The position numbers and the translations under genes are program-made. Shown piece after piece: positions 1-7,023 of a stretch of 31,007 nt of DNA. The notes below the pieces were generated by a model that searched no databases, had not been told where the DNA came from, and saw only the letters and a list, made by a program, of their open reading frames with translations. Origin of the DNA: Desulfobacterales bacterium (GTDB taxonomy: Bacteria > Desulfobacterota > Desulfobacteria > Desulfobacterales > RPRI01). Every line of letters begins with the position of its first letter. The stretch's first letter is position 1. The stretch lies in the NCBI GenBank assembly GCA_020052975.1, contig JAGVOC010000255.1, forward strand, positions 1 through 31,007, written 5' to 3'.

Positions 1-159
1 ACATGAAAAGCACTCCCAGCACTGATCGGGCTCCTGATTATAAGCCTTCATAGCAGTCGTATCAAGAACCATAAGGTCATTGGGACAAATGTACATACAT
101 GCTGTTTTGTCCCCACCTTTACAACCGTCACATTTTTCAGCAATTACATAAGATGGCAT
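1..159 (-). CDS. aprB: Adenylylsulfate (APS) reductase subunit beta, N-terminal part (cut by the window edge)
   Basis: The first 53 residues of AprB read leftwards from an ATG at 159. They include the ferredoxin-like cluster MPSYVIAEKCDGCKGG, then CMYICPND and, at the edge, CWECFSC. AprB carries two [4Fe-4S] clusters and feeds electrons to the FAD subunit AprA, which reduces APS to sulfite in the cytoplasm during dissimilatory sulfate reduction (or runs the reverse reaction in sulfur oxidisers). An AGGAGGG ribosome site lies at 167-173, 7 nt before the start. aprA would be expected just beyond the left edge. This gene is the best lineage clue in the window. The identification rests on the very conserved N-terminus and cysteine spacing; only the fragment can be seen. 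Confidence 0.9.
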   Translation of the reverse strand, partial: MPSYVIAEKCDGCKGGDKTACMYICPNDLMVLDTTAMKAYNQEPDQCWECFSC

Positions 160-590
160 CTATAATCCCTCCTAATGTTGTTTGTATTAAATTCATTTTC
201 CAAACCATCAACTCGCGTTCTGTGAAACTATTCTAAATTGTAAGCACCTCCCTTCATATCCCGGGCCGGTTAAAGCAAAGCCCGATAGTATCTGTTTTAT
301 ATAATTTTCCTTTTTCCTATAGCCTGTCTATAAACAGAGCTTGAAGCTTTTTTCTTTTAAATCAGTATGTTAATTTAACCATTCTATCAAAGTTCAGTAT
401 TACCATCCTGTATTTTTATTGTCAAGGACTTTTGCCGATAAAAAATCAGAATATATAAATATTTACAAGGTTCTATATATCACAACAATTTGTTTACATC
501 CTGAATTTACCTACTATATATTGTGGTATAGAGAGAATCCTTTCCGGTAAATCTGATTCCGGTAATTTTTTTGCTTCTTGCTTTACCAAA
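160..590. other. Intergenic region between divergent aprB and the YkgJ-family gene
   Basis: No gene is visible in these 431 bases. They hold the aprB ribosome site and promoter described separately. A weaker plus-strand promoter-like pair may serve the rightward genes: TTTACA at 493-498, then TATATT at 517-522 after 18 bp. The leader of aprB contains a small GC-rich dyad around 260-285 (GGGC and GCCC words). I see no riboswitch that I can name. Confidence 0.4.
397..425 (-). promoter_or_regulatory. Sigma-70-type promoter for aprB
   Basis: On the minus strand, a perfect -35 TTGACA (425-420) is followed after exactly 17 bp by TAATAC (402-397). Transcription would start near 390 and leave an untranslated leader of about 230 nt before the aprB ATG at 159. 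Seen directly as motif and spacing; activity is inferred. Confidence 0.55.
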
Positions 591-683
591 TTGTTCAAAC
601 CATATAGAATGCTTTTACTTAATAAAAGCGGAAAGGCTGCTATCTCCTATTTACAAAATATTAACAAGAAAGAATATCAGATA

Positions 684-1412
684 ATGGAAGAAAATTTTAT
701 ACCGCTCTCACCGGATGACAAATTTCGTTTCTCATGCACAAGCCGACGCTCTTGCTTCAACGAATGCTGCCGTGATCTAAATCAGTACTTAACCCCTTAT
801 GACATACTAAGGCTTAAGAACAGTCTCGGAATATCTTCCGGCATGTTTTTAAAAACATATACATCTCATCATACCGGACCTGAAACAGGCCTGCCGGTAA
901 CAACATTAAAAACAGATTCTGCTTCCGGATCAATATGCCCTTTTGTAACGCCATCAGGATGCATTGTTTACAAAGACCGGCCTTCATCATGCCGGACATA
1001 TCCTCTTGCAAGGCTTGTTTCACGCAACAGGGAATCGGGAAAACTCTCGGAATATTATATGACAATAAAAGAAACGCACTGCCTTGGTTTCAATAATGGT
1101 AAAGAACAGACGGTGCGCGAATGGATAATAGAAGAGGATATTGAACAATACAACAGAATGAACGATATGCTCATGGAGATAATAAGCCTGGAAAATCAGG
1201 TAGTTCCAGGTGAATTGGATATTAAATCCGGATATTTGTTCAGGACAGCATTATATGATCTCGATGCATTCAAAGCATATCTTTTCTCAAATGAAGAAGA
1301 ACTCGACTCCTTAAGCGATTCCGACGTTAAAGCGTTAAAACAGGAAGACACGGCACTGTTGGAATTTGCTTTTTCATGGATCAAGCGGAAACTTTTTCAC
1401 AATAACGTCTGA
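684..1412 (+). CDS. YkgJ family cysteine cluster protein (putative Fe/Zn-chelating)
   Basis: The protein opens with a tight cysteine cluster (C18, C24, C28, C29, ending FNECCRDL) and has further cysteines in the segments SICPFVTPSGC and SSCRTYP. This is the pattern of the YkgJ/UPF0153 family, thought to bind zinc or an iron-sulfur centre; no reaction is established. The C-terminal third is acidic, rather variable and cysteine-free. The frame is open from a TTG at 591, but the ATG at 684 is preferred: it puts the family-like phrase MEENFIPLSPDDKFRFSC at the N-terminus, and no ribosome site precedes the TTG. From 684 the product is 242 residues. The SDR gene follows 28 nt later, so the two probably share a transcript. 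Confidence 0.75.
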   Translation: MEENFIPLSPDDKFRFSCTSRRSCFNECCRDLNQYLTPYDILRLKNSLGISSGMFLKTYTSHHTGPETGLPVTTLKTDSASGSICPFVTPSGCIVYKDRPSSCRTYPLARLVSRNRESGKLSEYYMTIKETHCLGFNNGKEQTVREWIIEEDIEQYNRMNDMLMEIISLENQVVPGELDIKSGYLFRTALYDLDAFKAYLFSNEEELDSLSDSDVKALKQEDTALLEFAFSWIKRKLFHNNV

Positions 1413-1440
1413 TGGACTCGTAAAAGGAGATTTTCGGAGC

Positions 1441-2265
1441 ATGAAAACCGAAAGCAAAGTTGCCCTGGTGCTTGGTTCAATAAGTGGAATCGGCAAGGGT
1501 ATAGGCCTTGCGCTTGCAAAAGAGGGCATTAATGTTGCCCTGAATTATTTCGACCGGGAAGAGATGCTCGATGAATTGAAACATGATTTTTCAGAACTCG
1601 GCTCCCGATATCTTATAACAAGAACCGATCTTTTGAAAACAGATAAAATACAAAGTCTTGTGGATAATGTCATTGAACATTTCGGACGCCTTGATATTCT
1701 GATAAACAATATTGAGCGGGGAGGATGGCCGGTAGTGCATGGGCCATATACGTGCGATCAGTGGGATCTTGAAATATCGACAACACTCCGCGCAAAGCAG
1801 TGGGTGTTTGATTGCTCACTTCCGTATCTTAAGGCTTCCGGTGACGGTACAGTAATCAATCTCTCTTCCATTGCAGGTATAGTCGGAAGATCGGGTCCTG
1901 CCAGCTTTATTTTCAATGAAGGATACTCTGCAGCAAACCGCGGAATATCAATTTTGACCGAAACATGGGCTCGCCTCGGGGCTCCCGAAGTCCGCGTTAA
2001 TGAAATAATGCTTGGTATCATCGAAACAAGGCATGGCGAAAAGACAAGAGGTTGGAGGTTGCTGACGGATTCTCAGAAAGAAGCTATCATAGACCATACT
2101 CTTGTTAAAAGGACGGGAACAATAGACGACGTTGTAAAGGCTGTCTGTTTTTTGATAAAGGACGCCCCCTTCATGACAGGAAGCGTCCTCAGGATTGACG
2201 GCGGCTATGTGCTTGGCGGAGAGAAAGTTTCTCCAATGCCAAACCCCGATAAACGGGATAAGTGA
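1441..2265 (+). CDS. Short-chain dehydrogenase/reductase (SDR) family protein with altered catalytic motif
   Basis: A Rossmann-fold SDR of 274 residues. The nucleotide-binding loop is GSISGIG (residues 12-18), the family NNAG element reads NNIERG (89-94), candidate catalytic serines are S142/S143, and the active-site tyrosine is Y162. The usual YxxxK is YSAAN here, so the lysine that lowers the tyrosine pKa and holds the nicotinamide ribose is Asn166. The C-terminal RIDGGY motif typical of FabG-like SDRs is present. The frame is open from 1366, but that stretch overlaps the upstream gene; ATG 1441 has AGGAGA at 1426-1431 and gives a normal family start (KVALVLG). Substrate unknown. It may be a classical reductase using a different proton relay, or a non-catalytic family member. 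Confidence 0.8.
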   Translation: MKTESKVALVLGSISGIGKGIGLALAKEGINVALNYFDREEMLDELKHDFSELGSRYLITRTDLLKTDKIQSLVDNVIEHFGRLDILINNIERGGWPVVHGPYTCDQWDLEISTTLRAKQWVFDCSLPYLKASGDGTVINLSSIAGIVGRSGPASFIFNEGYSAANRGISILTETWARLGAPEVRVNEIMLGIIETRHGEKTRGWRLLTDSQKEAIIDHTLVKRTGTIDDVVKAVCFLIKDAPFMTGSVLRIDGGYVLGGEKVSPMPNPDKRDK

Positions 2266-2266
2266 G

Positions 2267-2324
2267 TTATTTCCTGCCGCTCTTTTCAGTACCCTCTTGA
2301 GGGGTAGAAAAACGCAGGAAATAA
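2267..2324 (+). terminator. Long stem-loop after the SDR gene
   Basis: A perfect 11-bp inverted repeat TTATTTCCTGC (2267-2277) / GCAGGAAATAA (2314-2324) encloses a second dyad, TACCCT and GGGGTA. It starts one base after the SDR stop and ends with AATTTC, without a strong T-run. It lies between convergent genes (SDR on plus, XRE-cupin on minus), so a bidirectional transcription end is likely. Confidence 0.55.
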
Positions 2325-2367
2325 TTTCTAACTTGCTAAAGGCGTAGTATAAAATCAACCGGTTTAA

Positions 2368-3006
2368 TCAGCCACCATAAAGCACGGCGAGTATTGTCGC
2401 GTTACCCTTTTTTGCCGCAATAAGATGAGGAGTGGTGGACAGATAATATACGCTGTCTCCCGGTTCAAGAATAAAAGAATCGGTTCCGATTTTTAAAGCG
2501 ACCAACCCCTCAAGAACATAAATAAACTCTTCCCCGTCATGGACCGACATCTCATCTTCCGGATTTTCCTCAAGCTGAACAATCAAAGACTCCATGTGGC
2601 GGCCTTTAACTTCGGGTGCAAGGCTCATATATGTATAAACCTGCTTTTCACCTTTGTGGGAAGTCGATCTGGATATTTTCGTCCGTTCATTTTTCCTGGT
2701 AACCGAGTAAAGCTTGTCTCCAACTCCTGAAACGATTCTGCCGAATGCGCTGTCAAGCGCTTTCGAAAGCTTAATAACCGTGCCGAGCTGAGGCTGAATT
2801 TTATTTCCTTCCATATTCGAAAGAAGTTCTACGTCAAATCCGGTCAGCTTTGACAGCTCATCAAGGGAAAGCCCTTTCTCTTCACGAATATTTTTAATTC
2901 TTATTCCAATTTCATCCATCTCTTTCGGCGCTGCCGCTGCAATATCTCCGGTCAGTTCTTTAAAATATTCGGCGCTTTGATCATGTTTATGTTTTTTTTC
3001 TCCCAT
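2368..3006 (-). CDS. XRE-family transcriptional regulator with C-terminal cupin domain
   Basis: The 212-residue protein has a helix-turn-helix of the lambda-repressor/XRE type at about residues 33-87 (IGIRIKNIREEKGLSLDELS onward) and a small cupin barrel at about 140-212 (DGEEFIYVLEG, then EPGDSVYY and TPHLIAA). Such HTH-cupin proteins sense small metabolites and often control nearby acyl-CoA or amino-acid genes. The frame stays open upstream to 3147, but that extension is translated from repeat A1. The ATG at 3006 has GGGAG at 3013-3017, 6 nt away, and is the sensible start. It sits downstream of the acyl-CoA dehydrogenase on the same strand, separated by the repeat, so it may regulate the acd/nqrF-like pair (inference). 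Confidence 0.82.
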   Translation of the reverse strand: MGEKKHKHDQSAEYFKELTGDIAAAAPKEMDEIGIRIKNIREEKGLSLDELSKLTGFDVELLSNMEGNKIQPQLGTVIKLSKALDSAFGRIVSGVGDKLYSVTRKNERTKISRSTSHKGEKQVYTYMSLAPEVKGRHMESLIVQLEENPEDEMSVHDGEEFIYVLEGLVALKIGTDSFILEPGDSVYYLSTTPHLIAAKKGNATILAVLYGG

Positions 3007-3048
3007 TTTTTTCTCCCATGGATTATAAATAATCCCCATTGTTTGATG

Positions 3049-3198
3049 GTTTCTTAAAAAGTCAAAATTCAGACGGCAAAGCAAAAAGCTCATTATGCAA
3101 GGCGCGCGAATCTTGGGGAATGAAGCGTACTTTTTGGTACGCTGCAATGACGAAAGATGAAGCGCAACACAGCAGAATGACTTTTTACGAAGCCGTCA
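3049..3198 (+). repeat. Interspersed repeat family A, copy 1 (short form)
   Basis: About 150 bp, related to the copies at 9697-9920 and 11440-11668. Shared blocks include CAGACGGCAAAG, AAAGCTCATTATGCAAGGCG, GGTACGCTGCAATGA, GCAACACAGCAG and the end GACTTTTTACGAAGCCGTCA. The ends are inverted: TAAAAAGTCA on the left against TGACTTTTTA on the right. This copy lacks two internal modules found in the other two. No transposase is encoded, so it looks like a MITE-type passenger element. Confidence 0.75.
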
Positions 3199-3212
3199 TT
3201 GTTTAATGACGG
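3193..3212 (-). terminator. Hairpin just after the acyl-CoA dehydrogenase stop
   Basis: CCGTCATT (3193-3200) and AATGACGG (3205-3212) form an 8-bp stem with a 4-nt loop. It begins right after the stop codon (minus strand) and uses the end of repeat A1 as one arm. The T-run is poor, so termination is uncertain. Confidence 0.35.
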
Positions 3213-3213
3213 G

Positions 3214-4365
3214 CTATATTGCTCCGACATGCCTGGCTATGACAATTCTCTGCACTTCTGAAGTCCCTTCACCTATTTCAAGGAGTTTCTGGTCTCTGTA
3301 GAACCTCTCCACGTCGTACTCCTGCATCAGACCATACCCGCCATGAAGCTGAACAGCATGATTGGCGCACAGATACATTGCTTCAGAACAATATAATTTT
3401 GCCATTGCAGCCTCTTTTGAAAAAGCCATGTTATTGTCGCGCAGCCAGCAAGCCTTGTAAAGCAGAAGACGGGCGCATTCAATCTCGACAGCCATATCGG
3501 CAAGTTTAAAGGCATTTACCTGAAAACGGGCTATCGGCTGACCGAATTGCTCTCTTTCATTGCTGTATTTAAGCGCCATGTCAAAGCATCCCTGAGCCCC
3601 CCCAAGCCCCATTGCTCCTATTGAGAGCCTGCCCCCGTCAAGAGTCTGCATCATCTGGTAAAATCCCTGCCCCCTTGGACCGAGAAGGTTTTCTTTCGGG
3701 ACCCTGCAATCTTCAAAATAAAGCTCACTGGTATTTGATGCCCTCCACATCATCTTGTCATGCATAACCTTTGTCGCATATCCCCGCGTTCCCGCTTCAA
3801 CCAGGATACAGGAAAGCTCAGGCCTGCCGTCATCCCGGGCGCCTGTCCGGCACAGGACTGTCGAACCTGCAGAGATATTGGTGGACGCATTCGTAATGAA
3901 TATTTTGCTTCCGTTAATCACCCATTCATTCCCATCCAGCACAGCCGTTGTCTTCGAGTTTGCAGCGTCCGAACCTGCGTTTGCTTCGGTCAATCCAAAA
4001 CCCCAGAGAGTCTCTCCTTTGCAAAGCCTGGGAAGATATTTCTGTTTCTGCTCTTCGTTTCCGAAATAATATAGAGGCCCGATACCAAGGGAATTTTCGG
4101 CTGCAACAGTTGCAGCATGCGATCCGTCAATTCTTGCAATCTCTTCAACCGCAATTATATATGAAAGGTAGTCCATTGCCTGTCCGCCATACTTTTCCGA
4201 AACAAAAATGCCGAAAAGCCCCAATTCAGCCATCTTCTGCATTGTTTCATAGGAAAATTCTTCTTTTTTGTCCAGTTCCCTTGCTACCGGCTTAATCTCA
4301 TTTTCGGCAAATTTTCGAACCGAATCGCGCAAAATCTCATGATCTGTTGATAGGCTGAAATCCAT
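3214..4365 (-). CDS. Acyl-CoA dehydrogenase (FAD, ETF-linked)
   Basis: Full-length (383 residues) acyl-CoA dehydrogenase. It has the N-terminal helical domain (DFSLSTDHEILRDSVRKFAE), the FAD/substrate motif FGLTEANAGSD in the middle, and the C-terminal signature HGGYGLMQEYDVERFYRD followed by EIGEGTSE. Glu366 in that last motif sits where the medium- and short-chain enzymes have their catalytic base. These enzymes desaturate an acyl-CoA at the alpha-beta position and pass electrons to electron-transfer flavoprotein. Chain-length specificity cannot be read. The start ATG at 4365 is preceded by an AAAGGAAAAG-like ribosome site. The NqrF-like gene lies 70 nt upstream on the same strand; no etfAB is visible in the window. 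Confidence 0.93.
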   Translation of the reverse strand: MDFSLSTDHEILRDSVRKFAENEIKPVARELDKKEEFSYETMQKMAELGLFGIFVSEKYGGQAMDYLSYIIAVEEIARIDGSHAATVAAENSLGIGPLYYFGNEEQKQKYLPRLCKGETLWGFGLTEANAGSDAANSKTTAVLDGNEWVINGSKIFITNASTNISAGSTVLCRTGARDDGRPELSCILVEAGTRGYATKVMHDKMMWRASNTSELYFEDCRVPKENLLGPRGQGFYQMMQTLDGGRLSIGAMGLGGAQGCFDMALKYSNEREQFGQPIARFQVNAFKLADMAVEIECARLLLYKACWLRDNNMAFSKEAAMAKLYCSEAMYLCANHAVQLHGGYGLMQEYDVERFYRDQKLLEIGEGTSEVQRIVIARHVGAI

Positions 4366-4435
4366 AGTCTTTTCCTTTCTGGGTAATTCTGCAAATGGTT
4401 GATTTATAAATTTTATCCGTTATTGAAAATTTTTT

Positions 4436-5572
4436 CTATCCGAATTTGTCGTAGGCTATCATATCCGGTTTAACGCCAAGACCTTCAAACATCTTTAGCG
4501 CAACATTTATCATCATCGGAGGCCCGCAAAGGTAATATTCGATCTCTGACCGGTTTTTATGTGAAACAAGATAATTATCATACAGGCACTGGTGAATGAA
4601 GCCTGTTAATCCTTCCCACCTATCTTCCGGTTTCGGTTCGGAAAGGGCAACATGATATTTAAAATTGCCGAATTTCTTTTCAAGCTCCCTGAATTCATCA
4701 GTATAAAACATATCCTGTTTCGTCCTTGCCCCGTACCAGAAAGTAATCTTCCGTTTAGTTTTAACCGTAAGAAGCTGATCCAGTATATGACTGCGCATTG
4801 GAGCCATGCCGGCTCCGCCGCCTATGAAGCACATCTCCCTGTCGGTATTCTTAATAAAAAAATCTCCATAAGGACCAGTTAAGGTTACATTATCCCCGGT
4901 TTTCAGGTTAAAAATATATGACGAACTTATTCCGGGAGATATTTCAATTTTCCCTGCAGGTGGAGTTGCTATACGTATCGTGAATCTGAGCACATTTTTT
5001 TCAGAAGGCGGATTTGCCAGTGAATAAGCCCTGAATATAGGTTCTTCAGATCTTGCTTTAAGACTCCAGAGATTAACTTTATCCCATGATTCACGGTATC
5101 TGCCGTCAACGCTGAATTCCTTAAAAGAAAGTTCATATCCTGGAATATCAATTTGTATATATGCTCCTGATTTGAAATTCAATTCTTTGCCCTTATCGAG
5201 CTTAAGTATAAGCTCTTTAATAAACGGCGCGACATTCTCATTTGAAATTACAGTTGCGCTATACTTTTTTATGCTGAATATCTGATCGGGTAAATTTATC
5301 TTAAGATTCTCTTTAACTTTAATCTGGCATGCAAGGCGAAAAAGGTTCTTCCGTTCGGTTTCACCGATATGTCTCAGTTCGGCAGGCAATATCTCTCCTC
5401 CGCCCTCTTTAACGACACACTTGCATGTCCCGCAGATCCCCCTTCCACCGCAGGCCGAAGGAAGGTATATGCCGTTTTCAGCAAGACTCGAAAGAAGAGT
5501 ATTGCCGTCTGAAGCACGAATTCTCCTATCCGGATTATCATTTATGATAACGAATTTTTCTCTTCCTGCCAT
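4436..5572 (-). CDS. NqrF-like NADH-dependent 2Fe-2S flavoprotein without membrane anchor
   Basis: Domain order matches the soluble part of Na+-NQR subunit F: an N-terminal plant-type [2Fe-2S] domain (C41, C47, C50, C82, with the same spacing as I recall for NqrF), an FAD domain with RAYSLANPP, and an NAD domain with GGGAGMAPMRSH, ending YLCGPPMM and a C-terminal DKFG. NqrF normally starts with a transmembrane helix; none is present here, and no nqrABCDE genes are in the window. The frame is open to an ATG at 5599, but the ATG at 5572 has GGAGG 6 nt upstream and is preferred (378 residues). It probably oxidises NADH and reduces an unidentified acceptor. The acyl-CoA dehydrogenase follows 70 nt downstream. 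It could instead belong to the aromatic-oxygenase reductase branch, but the CGPPMM tail favours NqrF. Confidence 0.8.
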   Translation of the reverse strand: MAGREKFVIINDNPDRRIRASDGNTLLSSLAENGIYLPSACGGRGICGTCKCVVKEGGGEILPAELRHIGETERKNLFRLACQIKVKENLKINLPDQIFSIKKYSATVISNENVAPFIKELILKLDKGKELNFKSGAYIQIDIPGYELSFKEFSVDGRYRESWDKVNLWSLKARSEEPIFRAYSLANPPSEKNVLRFTIRIATPPAGKIEISPGISSSYIFNLKTGDNVTLTGPYGDFFIKNTDREMCFIGGGAGMAPMRSHILDQLLTVKTKRKITFWYGARTKQDMFYTDEFRELEKKFGNFKYHVALSEPKPEDRWEGLTGFIHQCLYDNYLVSHKNRSEIEYYLCGPPMMINVALKMFEGLGVKPDMIAYDKFG

Positions 5573-5605
5573 CCCTGCCTCCACAAGACATACCACCATG
5601 ATAAC

Positions 5606-5660
5606 TTATAAAACTATTAAGCTGACGATATATCAATCGAACTTTCAGATTATATATCGT
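5606..5660 (-). promoter_or_regulatory. Promoter and dyad upstream of the nqrF-like gene
   Basis: A 9-bp inverted repeat ACGATATAT (5625-5633) / ATATATCGT (5652-5660) lies in the gap between the minus-strand nqrF-like gene and the plus-strand zinc-ribbon gene. A minus-strand promoter-like pair TTGATA (5636-5631), 17 bp, TTTTAT (5613-5608) overlaps its left arm. The dyad is placed like an operator; its regulator is unknown. Confidence 0.3.
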
Positions 5661-5724
5661 TATATGTTTTCCCATTAGCATCATTAAATCGACTTTTCAA
5701 TACAGTCATTATGTAACTTCCTTC

Positions 5725-5753
5725 TTGACATTTAACTCAACAAATCCCATTTT
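5725..5753 (+). promoter_or_regulatory. Possible promoter for the zinc-ribbon gene at 5808
   Basis: A perfect TTGACA at 5725-5730 is followed at the right distance by only a weak -10 (CATTTT, 5748-5753). The gene start is about 55 nt further on. Low confidence because the -10 is poor; an activator could compensate. Confidence 0.28.
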
Positions 5754-5807
5754 CCAATAAACAACAGTTCCCGAACATGCTGTTCCACTCATAAACAGGA
5801 GGACAAT

Positions 5808-5999
5808 ATGGCAGAAATTATAAAAAAACAGGTTTGTAAATGCGATCATTGTGGAAACGAGGCCGAAATGGTAATTACCTGTTCGCTTCCGGCAGATACA
5901 GGCTCTCAAATAAATGAGCAGAAAGCTTCTAAAAAAATTAAGGGATCCGCGACCTGTTCACATTGCGGCAATGAAGCTGACATGTGGCTCGATCTCTAA
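5808..5999 (+). CDS. Small duplicated zinc-ribbon protein
   Basis: A 63-residue protein with six cysteines: C10, C12, C15 and C25 in the first half, C50 and C53 in the second. The two halves look like a duplication, since CDHCGNEAEM and CSHCGNEADM are nearly the same. This suggests one zinc (or iron) site built from two CxxC knuckles. An AGGAGG ribosome site at 5797-5802, 5 nt before the ATG, makes it a convincing gene. It is the first plus-strand gene of the stress region and lies upstream of the PerR-like gene. I do not recognise a named family, and no function can be given. Confidence 0.78.
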   Translation: MAEIIKKQVCKCDHCGNEAEMVITCSLPADTGSQINEQKASKKIKGSATCSHCGNEADMWLDL

Positions 6000-6044
6000 T
6001 TGTTATTTGTTAACCAAGAGCCGATTTTTTAAAAATACCGGAGA

Positions 6045-6113
6045 AACAATCGTGATAATTTGCGGTGGACTCCGAATGAACTCATTTATAGTCATTGAAA
6101 AGCAACGATTGTT
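6045..6113. promoter_or_regulatory. Spaced inverted repeat upstream of the PerR-like gene
   Basis: AACAATCGT (6045-6053) and ACGATTGTT (6105-6113) form a perfect 9-nt inverted repeat about 50 nt apart, ending roughly 50 nt before the regulator start at 6167. It could be two half-sites for a regulator or the base of an RNA stem. It does not match the Fur or PerR box consensus well. Confidence 0.3.
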
Positions 6114-6166
6114 ATATGATAGGTAGTTTGGTTTTCATTTTTTAAATCAAAAGTGGAGAACAAAAC

Positions 6167-6574
6167 TTGCTTAAAAGGCAAAACCACAGGATGACTCGTC
6201 AGCGAAAGATAATACTTGAAGAGCTGAAAAAGGTCAAAACCCACCCGAGAGCAGATGAAATATATGAAATGGTTCGCAAACGACTTCCACGCATCAGTCT
6301 TGGTACTGTTTACAGGAATCTTGAGGTTCTATCCGCGCTAAAAGCGATACAAAAGATTGAATCCGTTGGCACGCTTAAACGTTTTGACGGAACGCCTGAA
6401 AATCATTATCATATCAGATGCATTAAATGCGATCGGCTTGATGATGCTCCTGTTAGCCTTGAAACAGGCCTGGAAAAAAAAATAAGACCATTGACCAGCT
6501 TTACCGTTATTGGCCACCGGCTTGAGTTTATAGGGATTTGTAATGAATGCGCATTAAACCATAAAGAATCTTAA
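6167..6574 (+). CDS. Fur-family regulator, PerR-like
   Basis: A 135-residue Fur-family protein: winged helix at residues 7-75 (RMTRQRKIILEEL, SLGTVYRNLEVL) and a metal-binding dimer domain with HYHIRC, then CIKC (C85, C88) and CNEC (C125, C128), which would hold the structural zinc. Its candidate regulatory-metal ligands H26, D74, H80 and H82 match PerR better than Fur: PerR uses an aspartate in an RFD context and a HxH pair. It would repress peroxide-defence genes and be inactivated by metal-catalysed histidine oxidation (family knowledge). The start is TTG at 6167, with GGAG at 6154-6157; an ATG at 6191 would shorten it by 8 residues. Likely regulon members are the ferritin-like, desulfoferrodoxin and rubredoxin genes nearby (inference). 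Confidence 0.85.
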   Translation: MLKRQNHRMTRQRKIILEELKKVKTHPRADEIYEMVRKRLPRISLGTVYRNLEVLSALKAIQKIESVGTLKRFDGTPENHYHIRCIKCDRLDDAPVSLETGLEKKIRPLTSFTVIGHRLEFIGICNECALNHKES

Positions 6575-6589
6575 GAAAAGGATATAAAA

Positions 6590-6754
6590 ATGGAAAACAA
6601 GAAACAGGATGAAGTTGATGCCCTGTGCCCTGAATGCGGTCATGCATTTAAGACCTATATAGACAGGATATTGCATACTGATGACAAGAGCAGCAACAAT
6701 AAAGTTCCGGAATGCCCTGTCTGCGGGTGCGGAGATTGTAAAATCGGAAAATAG
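6590..6754 (+). CDS. Small cysteine-rich (rubredoxin/zinc-ribbon-like) protein, 54 residues
   Basis: A short gene that reads as 54 residues with cysteines at 13, 16, 42, 45, 47 and 50: CPECGH near the N-terminus and CPVCGCGDC near the C-terminus. Two CxxC knuckles 26 residues apart are enough for one zinc or rubredoxin-type iron site, and CxC plus a further Cys remain. An AAAAGGAT ribosome site lies just upstream and the gap to the PerR-like gene is only 15 nt, so they are probably co-transcribed. I do not recognise a named family. The unusual CPVCGCGDCK tail could be a metallochaperone or redox site. Confidence 0.7.
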   Translation: MENKKQDEVDALCPECGHAFKTYIDRILHTDDKSSNNKVPECPVCGCGDCKIGK

Positions 6755-6812
6755 CATATCACTAAATGGGGGAAGAACCTAAAACATTAATCAATTATTC
6801 CGGAGGATGGAA

Positions 6813-7016
6813 ATGGAAAAGAAAACTTTTATGATACCTGCCATATCTTGCGGCCATTGTGTTATGTCTATTAAGAATGAATTATCGGAACTTGCGGGCG
6901 TTAAAAAGGTTGAAGGGGACCCCCAGAGCAAAAATATAACCGTGGAATGGGAGCTGCCTGCAACCCTCGATAAAATATTGAACACCTTAAAGCAGATCAA
7001 CTATCCTGCACAATGA
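6813..7016 (+). CDS. copZ: Heavy-metal-associated (HMA) domain protein, CopZ-like chaperone
   Basis: A 67-residue single HMA domain (ferredoxin-like beta-alpha-beta fold) with the metal site SCGHC at residues 12-16. Such proteins carry Cu(I) in the cytoplasm and hand it to a CopA ATPase, which is the next gene here. The metal loop reads CGHC rather than the ATPase's CANC. Two ATGs are possible, 6807 and 6813; the second lies 6 nt after GGAGG (6802-6806) and is preferred. A copy of repeat C separates it from copA. Copper specificity is inferred from the neighbour. Confidence 0.82.
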   Translation: MEKKTFMIPAISCGHCVMSIKNELSELAGVKKVEGDPQSKNITVEWELPATLDKILNTLKQINYPAQ

Positions 7017-7023
7017 CCTTTAA

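Noticed and set aside
1948..2358. 136-residue open frame on the minus strand
   Set aside because: It lies antisense to the well-supported SDR gene and through the terminator hairpin; the translation shows no family features.
3007..3147. N-terminal extension of the XRE-cupin reading frame
   Set aside because: Its translation comes from repeat A and matches translations of the other repeat copies; the internal ATG at 3006 has a good ribosome site.
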